A stretch of 42,767 bases of DNA, taken from NCBI GenBank assembly GCA_016929245.1, contig JAFGJE010000083.1, forward strand, positions 1 to 42,767. Direction: 5' to 3'. The translations under genes and the position numbers were made by a program. Below the pieces are notes generated by a model. The model ran no database searches and was not told where the DNA came from. It worked only from the letters and a program-made list of their open reading frames with translations. Of this stretch, positions 7,668-16,513 are shown piece by piece. Position 1 is the first letter of the stretch. Each line of letters begins with the position of its first letter. Source of the stretch: Phycisphaerae bacterium. Its GTDB lineage: Bacteria > Planctomycetota > Phycisphaerae > SM23-33.

Positions 7668-8990
7668 ATGAAAGGTTTTGGGTTATTGATTCTCGCCGGA
7701 ACGCTGCTTCCGGGAATCGCCGATTCCCTGGCTGCCGATCCGCTCACCCGCAAGGAGATCGTCGTGGGATGTCCGCTCCCGCTGAAATATTCCTACGGGC
7801 AGAACGGGCTTCGCGGGCTGACGCTGGCGGTCGAGCAAATCAACGCCGAGGGGGGAATCACCCTCCAGGGCAAAGCCTACCCCGTCCGCCTGGAGTTCCT
7901 CGACACCGACGATCAGAATCCCAACGTTCCGGAACGCCAGGTCATGGAAAAACTCAAACTCCTGCTGAAGAACAAAAAACCCGACGTCCTGATCGGCGGA
8001 CCCTGCCTGTCGGAATACGGCCTGGCGGCGATGGACGTGGTCGCCGAACACGACGCCGTGCATATCGTGTCCGTCGGATGCTACACCCCCAAATGGGACA
8101 CCATCAAATTCGCCTCCGATCCGCGGAAATATCGCAAGTCCTTCCGCGTCAGCGGAAGCGTCGCCTGGTATCTCCGGGAAGCCGGCGACCTGCTGCATTT
8201 CCTGAAGGAGCAGTATGGATTCCGAAAGATGTTCATCCTGAATCAGAACGCCCTGATGTGCCGGGACGCCGCCGCCATCGTGAAGAAAATCGCCGTGAAG
8301 GACGGATGGGAAATCGTCGGACATGAATCCGTACCGTCCGAAACCGCGGATTTCACGAAGGTTCTCCGGCGGTGCCGAACCGCCAAGGCCCAGCTTCTGT
8401 TTCTCTGGTACTACAGCCCCAATTCCGCGAACCTGTTCAAGCAATGGATGGACATGGAAATCCCCGCCTTACCGATGGGATTCGTCCAGGCGGCCGAGAG
8501 TCCCGACTTCTGGAAACAGACTCACGGGAAATGCGCCTACTCGGTCGTGACGCTCTCGGAGGCGGGCGTGACGCTTTCCGACGTCACGCCGTTGTCTCGC
8601 GGGTTCTTCAACGCGTATAAAAAAAGGTGGGGCGTCCCCCCGCGCAGCAGCGCCGCCGCGGCGAGTTACGAAGCGCTGTTCGTGTTCCAGGACGCCGCCC
8701 AACGCGCCGGAAGCCTCACGCCCGACGCGCTGATTCCCGCCCTGGAGACCTGCGACCTTCCCGTCGTGCGAGGACGACTTCGATTCGACAAAAACCATCA
8801 GTGCCTCTTCGGATACGATCCCAGGACCACGATCCTGGGCAACTGGATTCAATGGCAAAACGAAAAGCGGGTCACCATTTGGCCGCCCGCGGCGCGAACG
8901 GGCGAATTGAAAATTCCCCCGTTCCTGCAATGGTACTGGCTGCAGAAAAAAGTGCTTCTGAAACCCGCGAAAACCGAAACCATCCCCTAA
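7668..8990 (+). CDS. Substrate-binding protein SBP-6, adjacent to the kinase
   Basis: Sixth copy, 440 residues. ATG 7668 is chosen because it begins the signal peptide (MKGFGLLILAGTLLPGIA, cleavage near LAA). Starting at the upstream 7536 would put 44 unrelated residues before it. Mature landmarks: VVGCPLPLKYSYGQNG, GCYTPKW, LMCRDAA, SEAGVT, HQCLFGY, WPPAAR. The end reads PPFLQWYW and continues about 18 residues (LQKKVLLKPAKTETIP), longer than most copies. Distinct changes: GGPCLSEYG instead of GGPARSEYG, and FVQAAESP instead of FVEAAEDP. Only 50 bp with no terminator separate it from the hybrid histidine kinase, so the two are probably co-transcribed. That makes SBP-6 the best candidate partner for the kinase's periplasmic domain. 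Confidence 0.92.
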   Translation: MKGFGLLILAGTLLPGIADSLAADPLTRKEIVVGCPLPLKYSYGQNGLRGLTLAVEQINAEGGITLQGKAYPVRLEFLDTDDQNPNVPERQVMEKLKLLLKNKKPDVLIGGPCLSEYGLAAMDVVAEHDAVHIVSVGCYTPKWDTIKFASDPRKYRKSFRVSGSVAWYLREAGDLLHFLKEQYGFRKMFILNQNALMCRDAAAIVKKIAVKDGWEIVGHESVPSETADFTKVLRRCRTAKAQLLFLWYYSPNSANLFKQWMDMEIPALPMGFVQAAESPDFWKQTHGKCAYSVVTLSEAGVTLSDVTPLSRGFFNAYKKRWGVPPRSSAAAASYEALFVFQDAAQRAGSLTPDALIPALETCDLPVVRGRLRFDKNHQCLFGYDPRTTILGNWIQWQNEKRVTIWPPAARTGELKIPPFLQWYWLQKKVLLKPAKTETIP

Positions 8991-9040
8991 AGATGTTGCA
9001 TATTCGCCAAAACCTTTGCTGAAACAATAAGGCGACTACC

Positions 9041-11761
9041 ATGAAGAAGTTAAGCATCAGCTGGAAACTGTCGGCGATCACCATTACCGCCTTCACGCTG
9101 GGGTTTTTGATCATCGCCCTGTTCAATATTCTGGACCTGCGGGCCGCCAAGAAAAAGGGACTGGAAGAGGAGGCGCTGGTCATGTCCCGCCATCTGCGCG
9201 GGGTGATCTACAACAACCTCAACGACCTGCCCCTGGACGGGTTTTCGGGCATGAGTTCCTATCTCCAGAGTCTCGTGGATCCCAACCCGCACTTGAGTTA
9301 CTGCGTGATCACCGGCAAGGACAATAACGTCCTGTATCAATACCACAAAGACGACGTGAAGCTGGACATGCATCAAACCTTCGCCGAAAATCACGATCAT
9401 GCCGTTTCGGACGAGGATAGTTACCAGTTCATCCCCCTGGGACTCTATTACGAACTGGCGATTCCCATCCTGTGGAAATCCGAAGTCATCGGAACCATTC
9501 ACATCGGGGTTCCGCAGGTCCTGGTGGATTCCCTCGTCCGCAAGGCGGTCATCACCAACATCGTCATCGGACTGATCGTGTTCGTCGCCTCCCTGATCTT
9601 CCTGTACATCCTGCTGCGGCGCGGGATCACGCGCCCGATCGTCGCGCTGGCCCACCGGGTGGAAGACATCAACGAGCGGTTCCACTTCACCAGCGCCGTC
9701 GATACCCAGGGGGGGGACGAACTGGAGGAATTCTCCCGCGCGCTAAGAACCATGGGCGAGGAACTCGAGCAGAAGACCGTCTCCAAGGACTACGTGGACA
9801 ACATCATCCGGAACATGAGCGAATCGCTGCTGGTGCTCCGCACCGACGGGACCATCCAGAGCTACAACCAGGCCGCGTTGTCCCTGCTGCAGTACACCTC
9901 CGACGAACTGCAGGACCGGGAGATGCTCTCCCTGGTGGACCTGGGCGACGAACCGACCGAAAGTCCCCTGTGGAACCTGGTCCACAAGCGCATGACGATC
10001 CAGAACGTCGAAACGAACCTGCAGGCCAAAAACGGCTCGTCGATTCCGGTGCTGTTCAGCGGTTCGCCCATCCAGAACGCCGACGGAAATTTCTCCTGCA
10101 TCGTCTGCACCGCCCGCGACATCACCGATCGCAAGCAGGCGGAGGTGGAACTCTGCCAGGCCAAGGAAGCCGCCGAAGCCGCCAACACCGCCAAGTCGCA
10201 GTTCCTGGCCAACATGTCCCACGAAATCCGCACGCCCATGAACGGCGTCATCGGGATGACGGACCTGGCGCTGGACACGAACATGACCGCCGAGCAGCGG
10301 AACTACCTGACGGCCGTCAAGGAATCCGCCAACGCCCTGCTGGCGGTGATCAACGACATCCTGGACTTCTCCAAGATCGAAGCCCGGAAACTCGAACTGG
10401 ACTGCATTCCCTTCCGCCTGCACGACTGCATCGCGTCCGTGGCGCGCGTCTTCGCCGCCAAAATCGAGGAAAAAGGACTCGAACTGCTCCTGGACGTCAA
10501 ATCGGACGTTCCGGACAGCCTGATCGGCGACCCCGTGCGCCTGCGACAGATTCTCAACAACCTCATCGGAAACGCCGTGAAATTCACCGACGAGGGGGAA
10601 ATCGTCGTGAAAATCCATCTCGTGTCCGAAACGGAAGATCACGTTGAACTGGAATTCTCCGTCTCCGACACCGGAATCGGAATTCCCTACGAGAAACACA
10701 AAAGCGTCTTCGAACCCTTCGAACAGGGCGACGGTTCCACCACGCGGAAATACGGCGGCACCGGACTGGGACTGCCCATCAGCTCCCAACTCGTGGAATT
10801 GATGGGGGGAACCATCTCGGTGGACAGCAAGATCAATCACGGCAGCCGTTTCTATTTCACCATCACGCTGGAAAAATCCGAAACGGACGTCGTGCCCAGA
10901 CGCGCGCTGCCGCAAAGCCTGGAAGATATGCCCGTGCTCGTGGTCGACGACAACGAAACCAACCGCCACATTCTCCGGGAAATGCTCCTCAGCTGGCGAA
11001 TGAAACCCGCCGCGGTCGCCTCCGGGCCGACCGCGTTGCAGGCGCTGGCTTCGGCGCAGCAGCAGGAGCAGCCCTATCCCGTCGTCGTGCTGGACGTCTG
11101 CATGCCGGACATGGACGGCTTCGAGGTCGTCGAGCAAATCCAGAATCGTCCCAACCTGCACATGCCCAAGATCATCATGCTCTCCTCCGCCAGCCGGCAA
11201 ACCAGCACCGCGCGCGGGAAAAACCTGAACATCACCACCTACCTGATGAAACCCGTCTCCCCGTCCGACCTGTTCGACGCGATTCTGACCGTCCTGGGTT
11301 CGGAGGATAAAGAAGAAGAGAAATTCGTCCCCGCCGAACGCACGTTCGGGGATCGCTCCTTCAACATCCTGCTGGCCGAGGACAATCGCATCAACCAGAC
11401 CCTCGCCGTGGCGCTGCTGGAAAAGAACGGGCACACGGTCACCGTCGCGGAAAACGGAAAGGAAGTGCTGGAGAAGCTGGACGCCCGGCCTTTCGACCTG
11501 ATTCTGATGGACGTGCAGATGCCGGAAATGAACGGGTTCGAAGCCACCGGCGAAATTCGCCGGCGCGAGGAACAGACGCGCCGGCATATCCCCATCATCG
11601 CGATGACCGCCCACGCCATGAAGGGCGACCGGCAGGTGTGCCTGGACGCCGGGATGGATTCCTACGTCTCCAAACCCATCAACCCGGAAGAACTGTTCCG
11701 CACCATCGCGGAAACCGTCCACGCCGTCGAAACCCACCAGCCCGTCACGACGGAGATCTGA
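9041..11761 (+). CDS. Membrane hybrid histidine kinase with two receiver domains
   Basis: 906 residues, ATG 9041. Layout: transmembrane segment about 10-31, extracytoplasmic sensor about 33-168 (Cache-like in size, not recognised in detail), second transmembrane segment about 170-193, HAMP about 194-246, PAS about 252-365, and a short coiled linker. The HisKA dimerisation domain carries phospho-acceptor His394 ([15 protein letters not shown]). An HATPase_c domain has N-box NLIGNAVKF and G-boxes DTGIGI and GGTGLGL. Two receiver domains have acceptors Asp685 ([10 protein letters not shown]) and Asp824 ([11 protein letters not shown]). No HPt or DNA-binding domain is present, so output must pass to a separate HPt/regulator or stay in the receivers. 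It follows SBP-6 by 50 bp. The inferred role is to report ligand occupancy of one or more of the secreted binding proteins. Domain calls are secure; the stimulus is unknown. Confidence 0.95.
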   Translation: MKKLSISWKLSAITITAFTLGFLIIALFNILDLRAAKKKGLEEEALVMSRHLRGVIYNNLNDLPLDGFSGMSSYLQSLVDPNPHLSYCVITGKDNNVLYQYHKDDVKLDMHQTFAENHDHAVSDEDSYQFIPLGLYYELAIPILWKSEVIGTIHIGVPQVLVDSLVRKAVITNIVIGLIVFVASLIFLYILLRRGITRPIVALAHRVEDINERFHFTSAVDTQGGDELEEFSRALRTMGEELEQKTVSKDYVDNIIRNMSESLLVLRTDGTIQSYNQAALSLLQYTSDELQDREMLSLVDLGDEPTESPLWNLVHKRMTIQNVETNLQAKNGSSIPVLFSGSPIQNADGNFSCIVCTARDITDRKQAEVELCQAKEAAEAANTAKSQFLANMSHEIRTPMNGVIGMTDLALDTNMTAEQRNYLTAVKESANALLAVINDILDFSKIEARKLELDCIPFRLHDCIASVARVFAAKIEEKGLELLLDVKSDVPDSLIGDPVRLRQILNNLIGNAVKFTDEGEIVVKIHLVSETEDHVELEFSVSDTGIGIPYEKHKSVFEPFEQGDGSTTRKYGGTGLGLPISSQLVELMGGTISVDSKINHGSRFYFTITLEKSETDVVPRRALPQSLEDMPVLVVDDNETNRHILREMLLSWRMKPAAVASGPTALQALASAQQQEQPYPVVVLDVCMPDMDGFEVVEQIQNRPNLHMPKIIMLSSASRQTSTARGKNLNITTYLMKPVSPSDLFDAILTVLGSEDKEEEKFVPAERTFGDRSFNILLAEDNRINQTLAVALLEKNGHTVTVAENGKEVLEKLDARPFDLILMDVQMPEMNGFEATGEIRRREEQTRRHIPIIAMTAHAMKGDRQVCLDAGMDSYVSKPINPEELFRTIAETVHAVETHQPVTTEI

Positions 11762-11786
11762 CGCGCCTTCTTTTGCCGCATCGCGG

Positions 11787-13343
11787 TTATTGCGGGCGAT
11801 CCGCGGGGGAAGAAGATTCCGCGGGCGATTCCGTCTTCCTGTCGGGACGATGTCCCCATTGCAGCAGCGGTTTGAGGTTCAGGCTCATCAGGGAGACGTA
11901 GAAAAATCCGAACGCGAAGATCGCCAGGAACGGAACCGTGATCGCCGCCCGAACGTCGAAAATGCAGAAATACAGGCATCCCAGCATGTACACGCCCATG
12001 GCGAACTCGACGATCGGGAGCCAGTTGGTCTTCTTCCTCGCCCGGCCGTGATCGATGTATCCCGTCGAATCGGAGTCGCCGTGGCCGTATTTCGGCGTGC
12101 GAATAAACGCGGATTTCCGTCCGAACCACGCCTCCAGGATCGCCTTGGTGTTCGAGACGCACAGTCCCACGCCCAAGGCCATCATCATCGGAAGGTATTT
12201 CATCGGCATGCGCCAATTGCCCCGCAGCGCCCCCTGGGACGCGCAGTAAAACACCGTCGCGGACATCGTCGCCAGCGTGAAGATGCTCATGTCCACCATG
12301 ACGCTCCAGACGGTTCCGCTCTCGACGGGCAGGCACTTGAGGTACATCGCCGGGTACATCAGCATCACCAGCCCGAACATGAAGATGTGCATCATGAATC
12401 CCGTCAGGTGGAAGAAGGCTTCCACCTTCACCTTCAGCGGAATTTTGGACAGCATCACCTTGGGCAGGAGCTTGATGGCGTTCTGCGCGCCGCCCTTGGT
12501 CCAGCGGAACTGCTGGGCCTTGAACCCGGTCATTTCCGGCGGCAGCTCCGCCGGCGAAACGAGGTCCGGCAGGAACACGAACTTCCACCCGCGAAGCTGG
12601 GCGCGATAGGACAGGTCCAGGTCTTCCGTCAGGGTGTCATGGCGCCACCCGCCGGCGTCGGCGATGGCGGACCGTCGCCACGTTCCGCCCGTTCCGTTGA
12701 AGCTCATGAACCGCCCGCTGCGGTTTCGTCCGACGTGCTCGATGGCGAAATGTCCGTCGAGGAAAATCGCCTGGCTTTTGGTCAGCAGGCTGTCCTCGCG
12801 GTTCAGGTGCTCCCAGCGCGTCTGCACCACGCAGACGCTCGGATCGGTGAAATAATGGATCGTCTTTTGCAGGAAATCCGGTTCGGGAATGAAATCGGCG
12901 TCGAAAATGGAGATAAACTCGCCCCGGGCGGTCTTCAAACCGTTCTCCAGCGCGCCGGCTTTGAATCCGCTCCGGTCGTCGCGGTGAAGGAATTCGACGT
13001 CGAATCCTTCGCGTCGCATCTCCTGGCAGGCCTCGCGGGCGATCCGGGCGGTGTCGTCCGTGCTGTCGTCGAGCACCTGGATATGGAGCTTCTCCCGCGG
13101 ATAGTCGATGCGGCAGGTTTTTTCAATGATCCGCCGGGCGACGAATCGCTCGTTGTACATCGGAAGCTGAATCGTCACCACGGGCAGGTCCTCGAACCGC
13201 CCGGCGGGTTTGGGTTCCTTCTTGTGATGCCGCCAGTACAAGAACACCAGCGCATAGCGATGCAGACCGAAGATCGACACCACCACCAGCATGATGGTGT
13301 AGATGGTCATAAACGTGATTTCCGCCCAGTCCAGAAAATTCAT
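11787..13343 (-). CDS. Membrane family-2 processive glycosyltransferase (cellulose-synthase-like)
   Basis: 518 residues. ATG 13343 (MNFLDWAEI) is preferred over longer in-frame starts because an AAGGAAG ribosome site precedes it and the first membrane helix begins at once. All landmarks of processive GT2 synthases are present: DDS (92-94), FDAD metal motif (147-150), TED catalytic base (239-241) and QQFRW (277-281). An N-terminal helix (about 8-27) and several C-terminal hydrophobic segments would form a translocation channel. The enzyme should polymerise and export a beta-linked polysaccharide from a nucleotide-sugar. Glucan or mannan (CslA-like) is possible and cannot be told apart here. 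No PilZ domain or co-polymerase subunit is seen. It is convergent with the kinase gene (25 bp between stops) and lies 98 bp after the cyclophilin gene. Confidence 0.9.
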   Translation of the reverse strand: MNFLDWAEITFMTIYTIMLVVVSIFGLHRYALVFLYWRHHKKEPKPAGRFEDLPVVTIQLPMYNERFVARRIIEKTCRIDYPREKLHIQVLDDSTDDTARIAREACQEMRREGFDVEFLHRDDRSGFKAGALENGLKTARGEFISIFDADFIPEPDFLQKTIHYFTDPSVCVVQTRWEHLNREDSLLTKSQAIFLDGHFAIEHVGRNRSGRFMSFNGTGGTWRRSAIADAGGWRHDTLTEDLDLSYRAQLRGWKFVFLPDLVSPAELPPEMTGFKAQQFRWTKGGAQNAIKLLPKVMLSKIPLKVKVEAFFHLTGFMMHIFMFGLVMLMYPAMYLKCLPVESGTVWSVMVDMSIFTLATMSATVFYCASQGALRGNWRMPMKYLPMMMALGVGLCVSNTKAILEAWFGRKSAFIRTPKYGHGDSDSTGYIDHGRARKKTNWLPIVEFAMGVYMLGCLYFCIFDVRAAITVPFLAIFAFGFFYVSLMSLNLKPLLQWGHRPDRKTESPAESSSPADRPQ

Positions 13344-13441
13344 CACGCGCTTCCTTTCGCTCGCGATCCCTTTCGCGAAGACGCCCACGTCCCTGAAACA
13401 CCGGGTGTATTCTACCCCGGCCGCCGGGACGATCAAGGGGA

Positions 13442-14122
13442 TTACTTCCGATACGCCCGCCGGATGACGACCGCCTCGACGGGCACGTCCTCGTACCCGG
13501 CCTTCGTTCCGGTGCGCACGGCGGCGATCTCGTCCACCACGTCCATGCCGTCAACCACCTTCCCGAACACGCAGTATCCCCAACCCTGGGGGGTTTTACC
13601 GCTGAAGTTCAGGAAATCGTTGTTCTTGTGATTGATGAAAAACTGCGCCCCGGCGCTGTGCGGATCGCCCGTGCGGGCCATCGCGATCGTCCCGCGATCG
13701 TTCTTTAAACCGTTGTCGGCTTCGTTCGCAATCGGGTCGCGCGTGGATTTCTGTTTCATGTCCGGCGTGAATCCGCCGCCCTGGATCATGAACCCCGAAA
13801 TCACGCGGTGAAAGATCACACCGTCGTATTGCTTGTCGTCCACGTATTGCAGGAAATTTTCCACCGTATTGGGGGCCTGGTCCGGATTCAGTTCGATGGC
13901 GATATCCCCCCTGGAGGTTTCGAGAACCACGACGGGATTCTTCGAGGCGGGGGCGGGGGCGTCTTCCTGGGGTTGGGTTTGGGATTCGGGTTCTGATTTC
14001 GTCACGGGTTGCTCTTTCTGTTTGGAGGCCGAAACCTGTTTGTCCTTGTTGACGGGTTCGCAGCCGAAACACAGCATCGCGCCCAGCGCGATGACCAACG
14101 GCCGATACATCGTTCGCGTCAT
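13442..14122 (-). CDS. Cyclophilin-type peptidyl-prolyl isomerase, probable lipoprotein
   Basis: 226 residues. The N-terminus has a hydrophobic signal ending in a lipobox-like CFGC with Cys21, then about 40 residues of Lys/Glu/Pro/Ala-rich linker, then a cyclophilin domain from about residue 62. Catalytic-site signatures are visible: [13 protein letters not shown] with the key Arg106, [16 protein letters not shown] and [12 protein letters not shown]. It should catalyse proline cis-trans isomerisation on exported proteins at the outer face of a membrane. The start ATG overlaps the stop of the HIT gene (ATGA), so the two are translationally coupled. The lipobox is slightly non-canonical (Phe at -2), so anchoring is likely but not certain. 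Confidence 0.92.
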   Translation of the reverse strand: MTRTMYRPLVIALGAMLCFGCEPVNKDKQVSASKQKEQPVTKSEPESQTQPQEDAPAPASKNPVVVLETSRGDIAIELNPDQAPNTVENFLQYVDDKQYDGVIFHRVISGFMIQGGGFTPDMKQKSTRDPIANEADNGLKNDRGTIAMARTGDPHSAGAQFFINHKNNDFLNFSGKTPQGWGYCVFGKVVDGMDVVDEIAAVRTGTKAGYEDVPVEAVVIRRAYRK

Positions 14123-14556
14123 TGCATCTCTCCCTGGGACAATCGTTCCCGAATCGCCCGGGCGAGGGAATCGATCTGTCCTTTTTCATATTGGCCCGCG
14201 GGCCAGTTGAACGAAAACCGCCCCGCCGGTTCGCGGGGAATCACATGTACGTGCACGTGCGGCACCACCTGCCCGGCGATCGCGCCGTTGTTCTGCAGCA
14301 CGTTGACGCCTTCGCAGCCGGTGACCGCCCGGACGGCCTTGACGAGCGCGGGAAGGCGCCGGAACATCGCGGCGGCGGCATCGGGGGGCATGGTATCCAT
14401 CGTTTCGTAATGGTCCCTGGGGATCAGCAGCGCATGGCCTGGGGCGACCGGACCGATATCCAGAAACGCCAGGGCGTGTTCCTCGTCCAGCAATTTCGCG
14501 CAGGGGATCACGCCGGCGACGATCTTGCAAAAGACACAATCCGGATCGTTGGGCAT
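14119..14556 (-). CDS. HIT-family (histidine triad) nucleotide hydrolase
   Basis: 145 residues. It has the histidine triad HVHVHVIP (His100, 102, 104), the family start CVFCKIVAG with a Cxx[20 protein letters not shown], and [12 protein letters not shown] before the triad. HIT proteins of this size (HinT/FHIT-like) hydrolyse adenosine phosphoramidates or dinucleoside polyphosphates in the cytoplasm. Length is normal for a single-domain HIT protein with a short C-terminal extension. It is the first gene of a likely HIT-cyclophilin-glycosyltransferase unit and starts 130 bp beyond the terminator of the ribosomal cluster. The exact substrate is unknown. Confidence 0.93.
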   Translation of the reverse strand: MPNDPDCVFCKIVAGVIPCAKLLDEEHALAFLDIGPVAPGHALLIPRDHYETMDTMPPDAAAAMFRRLPALVKAVRAVTGCEGVNVLQNNGAIAGQVVPHVHVHVIPREPAGRFSFNWPAGQYEKGQIDSLARAIRERLSQGEMQ

Positions 14557-14686
14557 GATGTTGATCTCCCGTCAGGTCGCCGCGGTGCGCGACAACCTTC
14601 CCGACTATGGTATCCCCGGCCGGGCGGACGCGTCCACCCTAAAACCGGCAAAACCTTCCCTGGCGCACAACCAGGCGTATTGTTGG

Positions 14687-14723
14687 AAAAGCAACGCGGC
14701 GAAGTCCCCGGGAACTTCGCCGC
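14687..14723 (-). terminator. Terminator closing the ribosomal protein cluster after rplQ
   Basis: On the minus strand a perfect 10-bp stem (GCGGCGAAGT arms, 14696-14705 and 14714-14723) with an 8-nt loop is followed by GTTGC and TTTT. It lies 25 bp after the rplQ stop and is the natural end of the S10/spc/alpha transcript. Confidence 0.75.
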
Positions 14724-14748
14724 GATGGGGGGTTGGGTCGGTACGGAA

Positions 14749-15360
14749 TTACTCCGCGTTTTCCTCTTCCGGCGCCGCGTCGGCGGCGGATTCCTCCACC
14801 GGCGCTTCGGCGACGGGCGCTTCGTCCGCCGGGGGTTCATCCGTCTTCTCGGTCGGTTTGGCGGCGGATTTGGCTTTGCCCGCCGCGGCGTGGCGCTTGG
14901 CGGCGCGTTGTTTGCGACGCCCCGCGGAGGATTTCGATCCGCCGTCCTCGCCTTCCTCGACGAGTTGCAGGATCACCTGCACGCCCGCGTCGCCGATCCG
15001 GCGGTCGGGCAGGCGGATGATCCGCGTGTACCCGCCGGCGCGGTCGGCGTAGCGGGGGGCGATTTCGTCGAAGAGTTTCTGCACGACGGTCTTGTCTTCC
15101 GGGGCGTAGTCCTTCTCGGTTTCGTCCCAGGTGTACATCTCCCGGTCCTGCAAACGCGCGATCACCTGCCGCCGGGCGTGCAGGGTGCCCGTCTTGGCGA
15201 TGGTGATGAGTTTCTCGACGAACCGTCGCAGTTCCTTCGCCTTCGTCTCGGTCGTTCGGATCGCGCCATGCTGAAACAGCGAGGCGGCCAGGTTACGACG
15301 GAGCGCCCGGCGGTGGCTTGTGGTACGGCTTAATTGTTTTCCGGCTACTCGATGACGCAT
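14749..15360 (-). CDS. rplQ: 50S ribosomal protein L17
   Basis: 203 residues. The N-terminus is textbook L17 (MRHRVAGKQLSRTTSHRRALRRNLA, TTETKAKELRRFVEKLITIAK) and the core ends near residue 137 (VQVILQLVEE). About 65 further residues form a low-complexity tail, first basic (RRKQRAAKRHAA) and then Ala/Pro/Glu-rich. Bacterial L17 is usually 115-140 residues, so the tail is an addition. L17 binds 23S rRNA near the tunnel exit side of the large subunit. Last gene of the alpha-type operon, 51 bp after rpoA. Confidence 0.97.
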   Translation of the reverse strand: MRHRVAGKQLSRTTSHRRALRRNLAASLFQHGAIRTTETKAKELRRFVEKLITIAKTGTLHARRQVIARLQDREMYTWDETEKDYAPEDKTVVQKLFDEIAPRYADRAGGYTRIIRLPDRRIGDAGVQVILQLVEEGEDGGSKSSAGRRKQRAAKRHAAAGKAKSAAKPTEKTDEPPADEAPVAEAPVEESAADAAPEEENAE

Positions 15361-15411
15361 GGTACGTCCTTTTGATCCTTGGGGTTCGGGTTTCCCGCGT
15401 CGCGGCGGGGA

Positions 15412-16443
15412 TTAATCATCCAGTTCCTCTTCCAGAATGTCGTCGGCGTCCGCACTCGGGACGGAGACGTTCATGCCCAGGCCCAGGCCCATATCGGTCA
15501 GCTTGCGCTTCACCTCGCGGAGCGAGGTTTTTCCGAAGCTGCGGAGTTTGAGCAGTTCGGCCTCGGACATACTGGCCAACTGTCCGACGGTCTCGATCTT
15601 CGCCGATTCGAGGCAGTTGCTCGCCCGGACGGACAATTCCATTTCCTGGATGCTCATCATCAGCTTGCGCTGCTGTTCGGTGTCGACTTCCTGGTGCGGT
15701 TCGACGGTGCTGGACTCGACGATCTGCTCGCCCAGCTCGAAGTACTGCACGAAGGGGTTGAGGTGCTTGCGGAGGATCTTGGCGGCTTCGACGACGGCCA
15801 TTTCCGGGGTGATCGTTCCGTTGGTCCACACTTCGAGGACCAGGCGGTCGTAGTTGACCTTCTGCCCGACGCGGGTGTCCTCGGTGCTGTAGCGCACGCG
15901 GGTCACGGGGGAATAGTAGGCGTCCACGTCGATCACGCCGGATTCCTGGTCCGCGTCGGGGTCGATCATCTCCTCGGCGGGGACGTAACCCCGCCCGGTC
16001 TGGACCGTCAGTTCCATCTCGAAGGGCTTGTTGTCGGTCAGGGTCGCCAGGACCAGGTCGCCGTTGATGATCTCGATCGCCGGATCGGCTTCGATCATGT
16101 CCGCGGTTAAGGGACCCTTGACGTTGCTGGTCAAGCGCAACGTCTTCATCTCGTCGGTGTGGGATTTGACGATCAGCGACTTGACGTTGAGGATGATGTC
16201 CGTCACGTCTTCCTTCACTCCGGGAATCGAGGTGAATTCGTGATCGGCGCCCTTGATTTTGACGCTCGTCACGGCCGCCCCTTCCAGACTGGACAACAGG
16301 ATGCGCCGCAATGAGTTTCCGACTGTCGTGCCGAACCCTCTCTCGAACGGTTCAACCGCGAACTTCCCGTAGGTGGGGGTCGAAACGTCTTGATCGTTCA
16401 CGACCCGTGTGGGCAATTCCAGGCCACGCCATCGAATACGCAT
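15412..16443 (-). CDS. rpoA: RNA polymerase alpha subunit
   Basis: 343 residues. The N-terminal dimerisation/assembly domain shows FAVEPFERGFGTTVGNSLRRILLSSLEGAAVTSVKI. The C-terminal domain shows ASNCLESAKIETVGQL and LLKLRSFGKTSLREVKRKL, the helix-hairpin-helix surface that contacts UP elements and activators. Length is close to the usual 310-340. It assembles with the rpoB and rpoC products found at the other end of the window. It sits between rpsD (70 bp upstream) and rplQ, the standard alpha-operon position. No oddities apart from an acidic tail (DADDILEEELDD). Confidence 0.98.
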   Translation of the reverse strand: MRIRWRGLELPTRVVNDQDVSTPTYGKFAVEPFERGFGTTVGNSLRRILLSSLEGAAVTSVKIKGADHEFTSIPGVKEDVTDIILNVKSLIVKSHTDEMKTLRLTSNVKGPLTADMIEADPAIEIINGDLVLATLTDNKPFEMELTVQTGRGYVPAEEMIDPDADQESGVIDVDAYYSPVTRVRYSTEDTRVGQKVNYDRLVLEVWTNGTITPEMAVVEAAKILRKHLNPFVQYFELGEQIVESSTVEPHQEVDTEQQRKLMMSIQEMELSVRASNCLESAKIETVGQLASMSEAELLKLRSFGKTSLREVKRKLTDMGLGLGMNVSVPSADADDILEEELDD

Positions 16444-16513
16444 GTATTTACGCCTCCGTCCGTCTTGGACTGTAATAAAAAAAAGGTTCTCTCTCGCCGT
16501 TTCAGTCCGGGCC

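Noticed and set aside
9743..11737. 664-codon minus-strand frame opposite the histidine kinase
   Set aside because: Shadow of the kinase codon pattern; no recognisable domain.
11790..13631. 613-codon plus-strand frame opposite the glycosyltransferase
   Set aside because: Antisense to a gene with all catalytic motifs in place; the translation has no family features.
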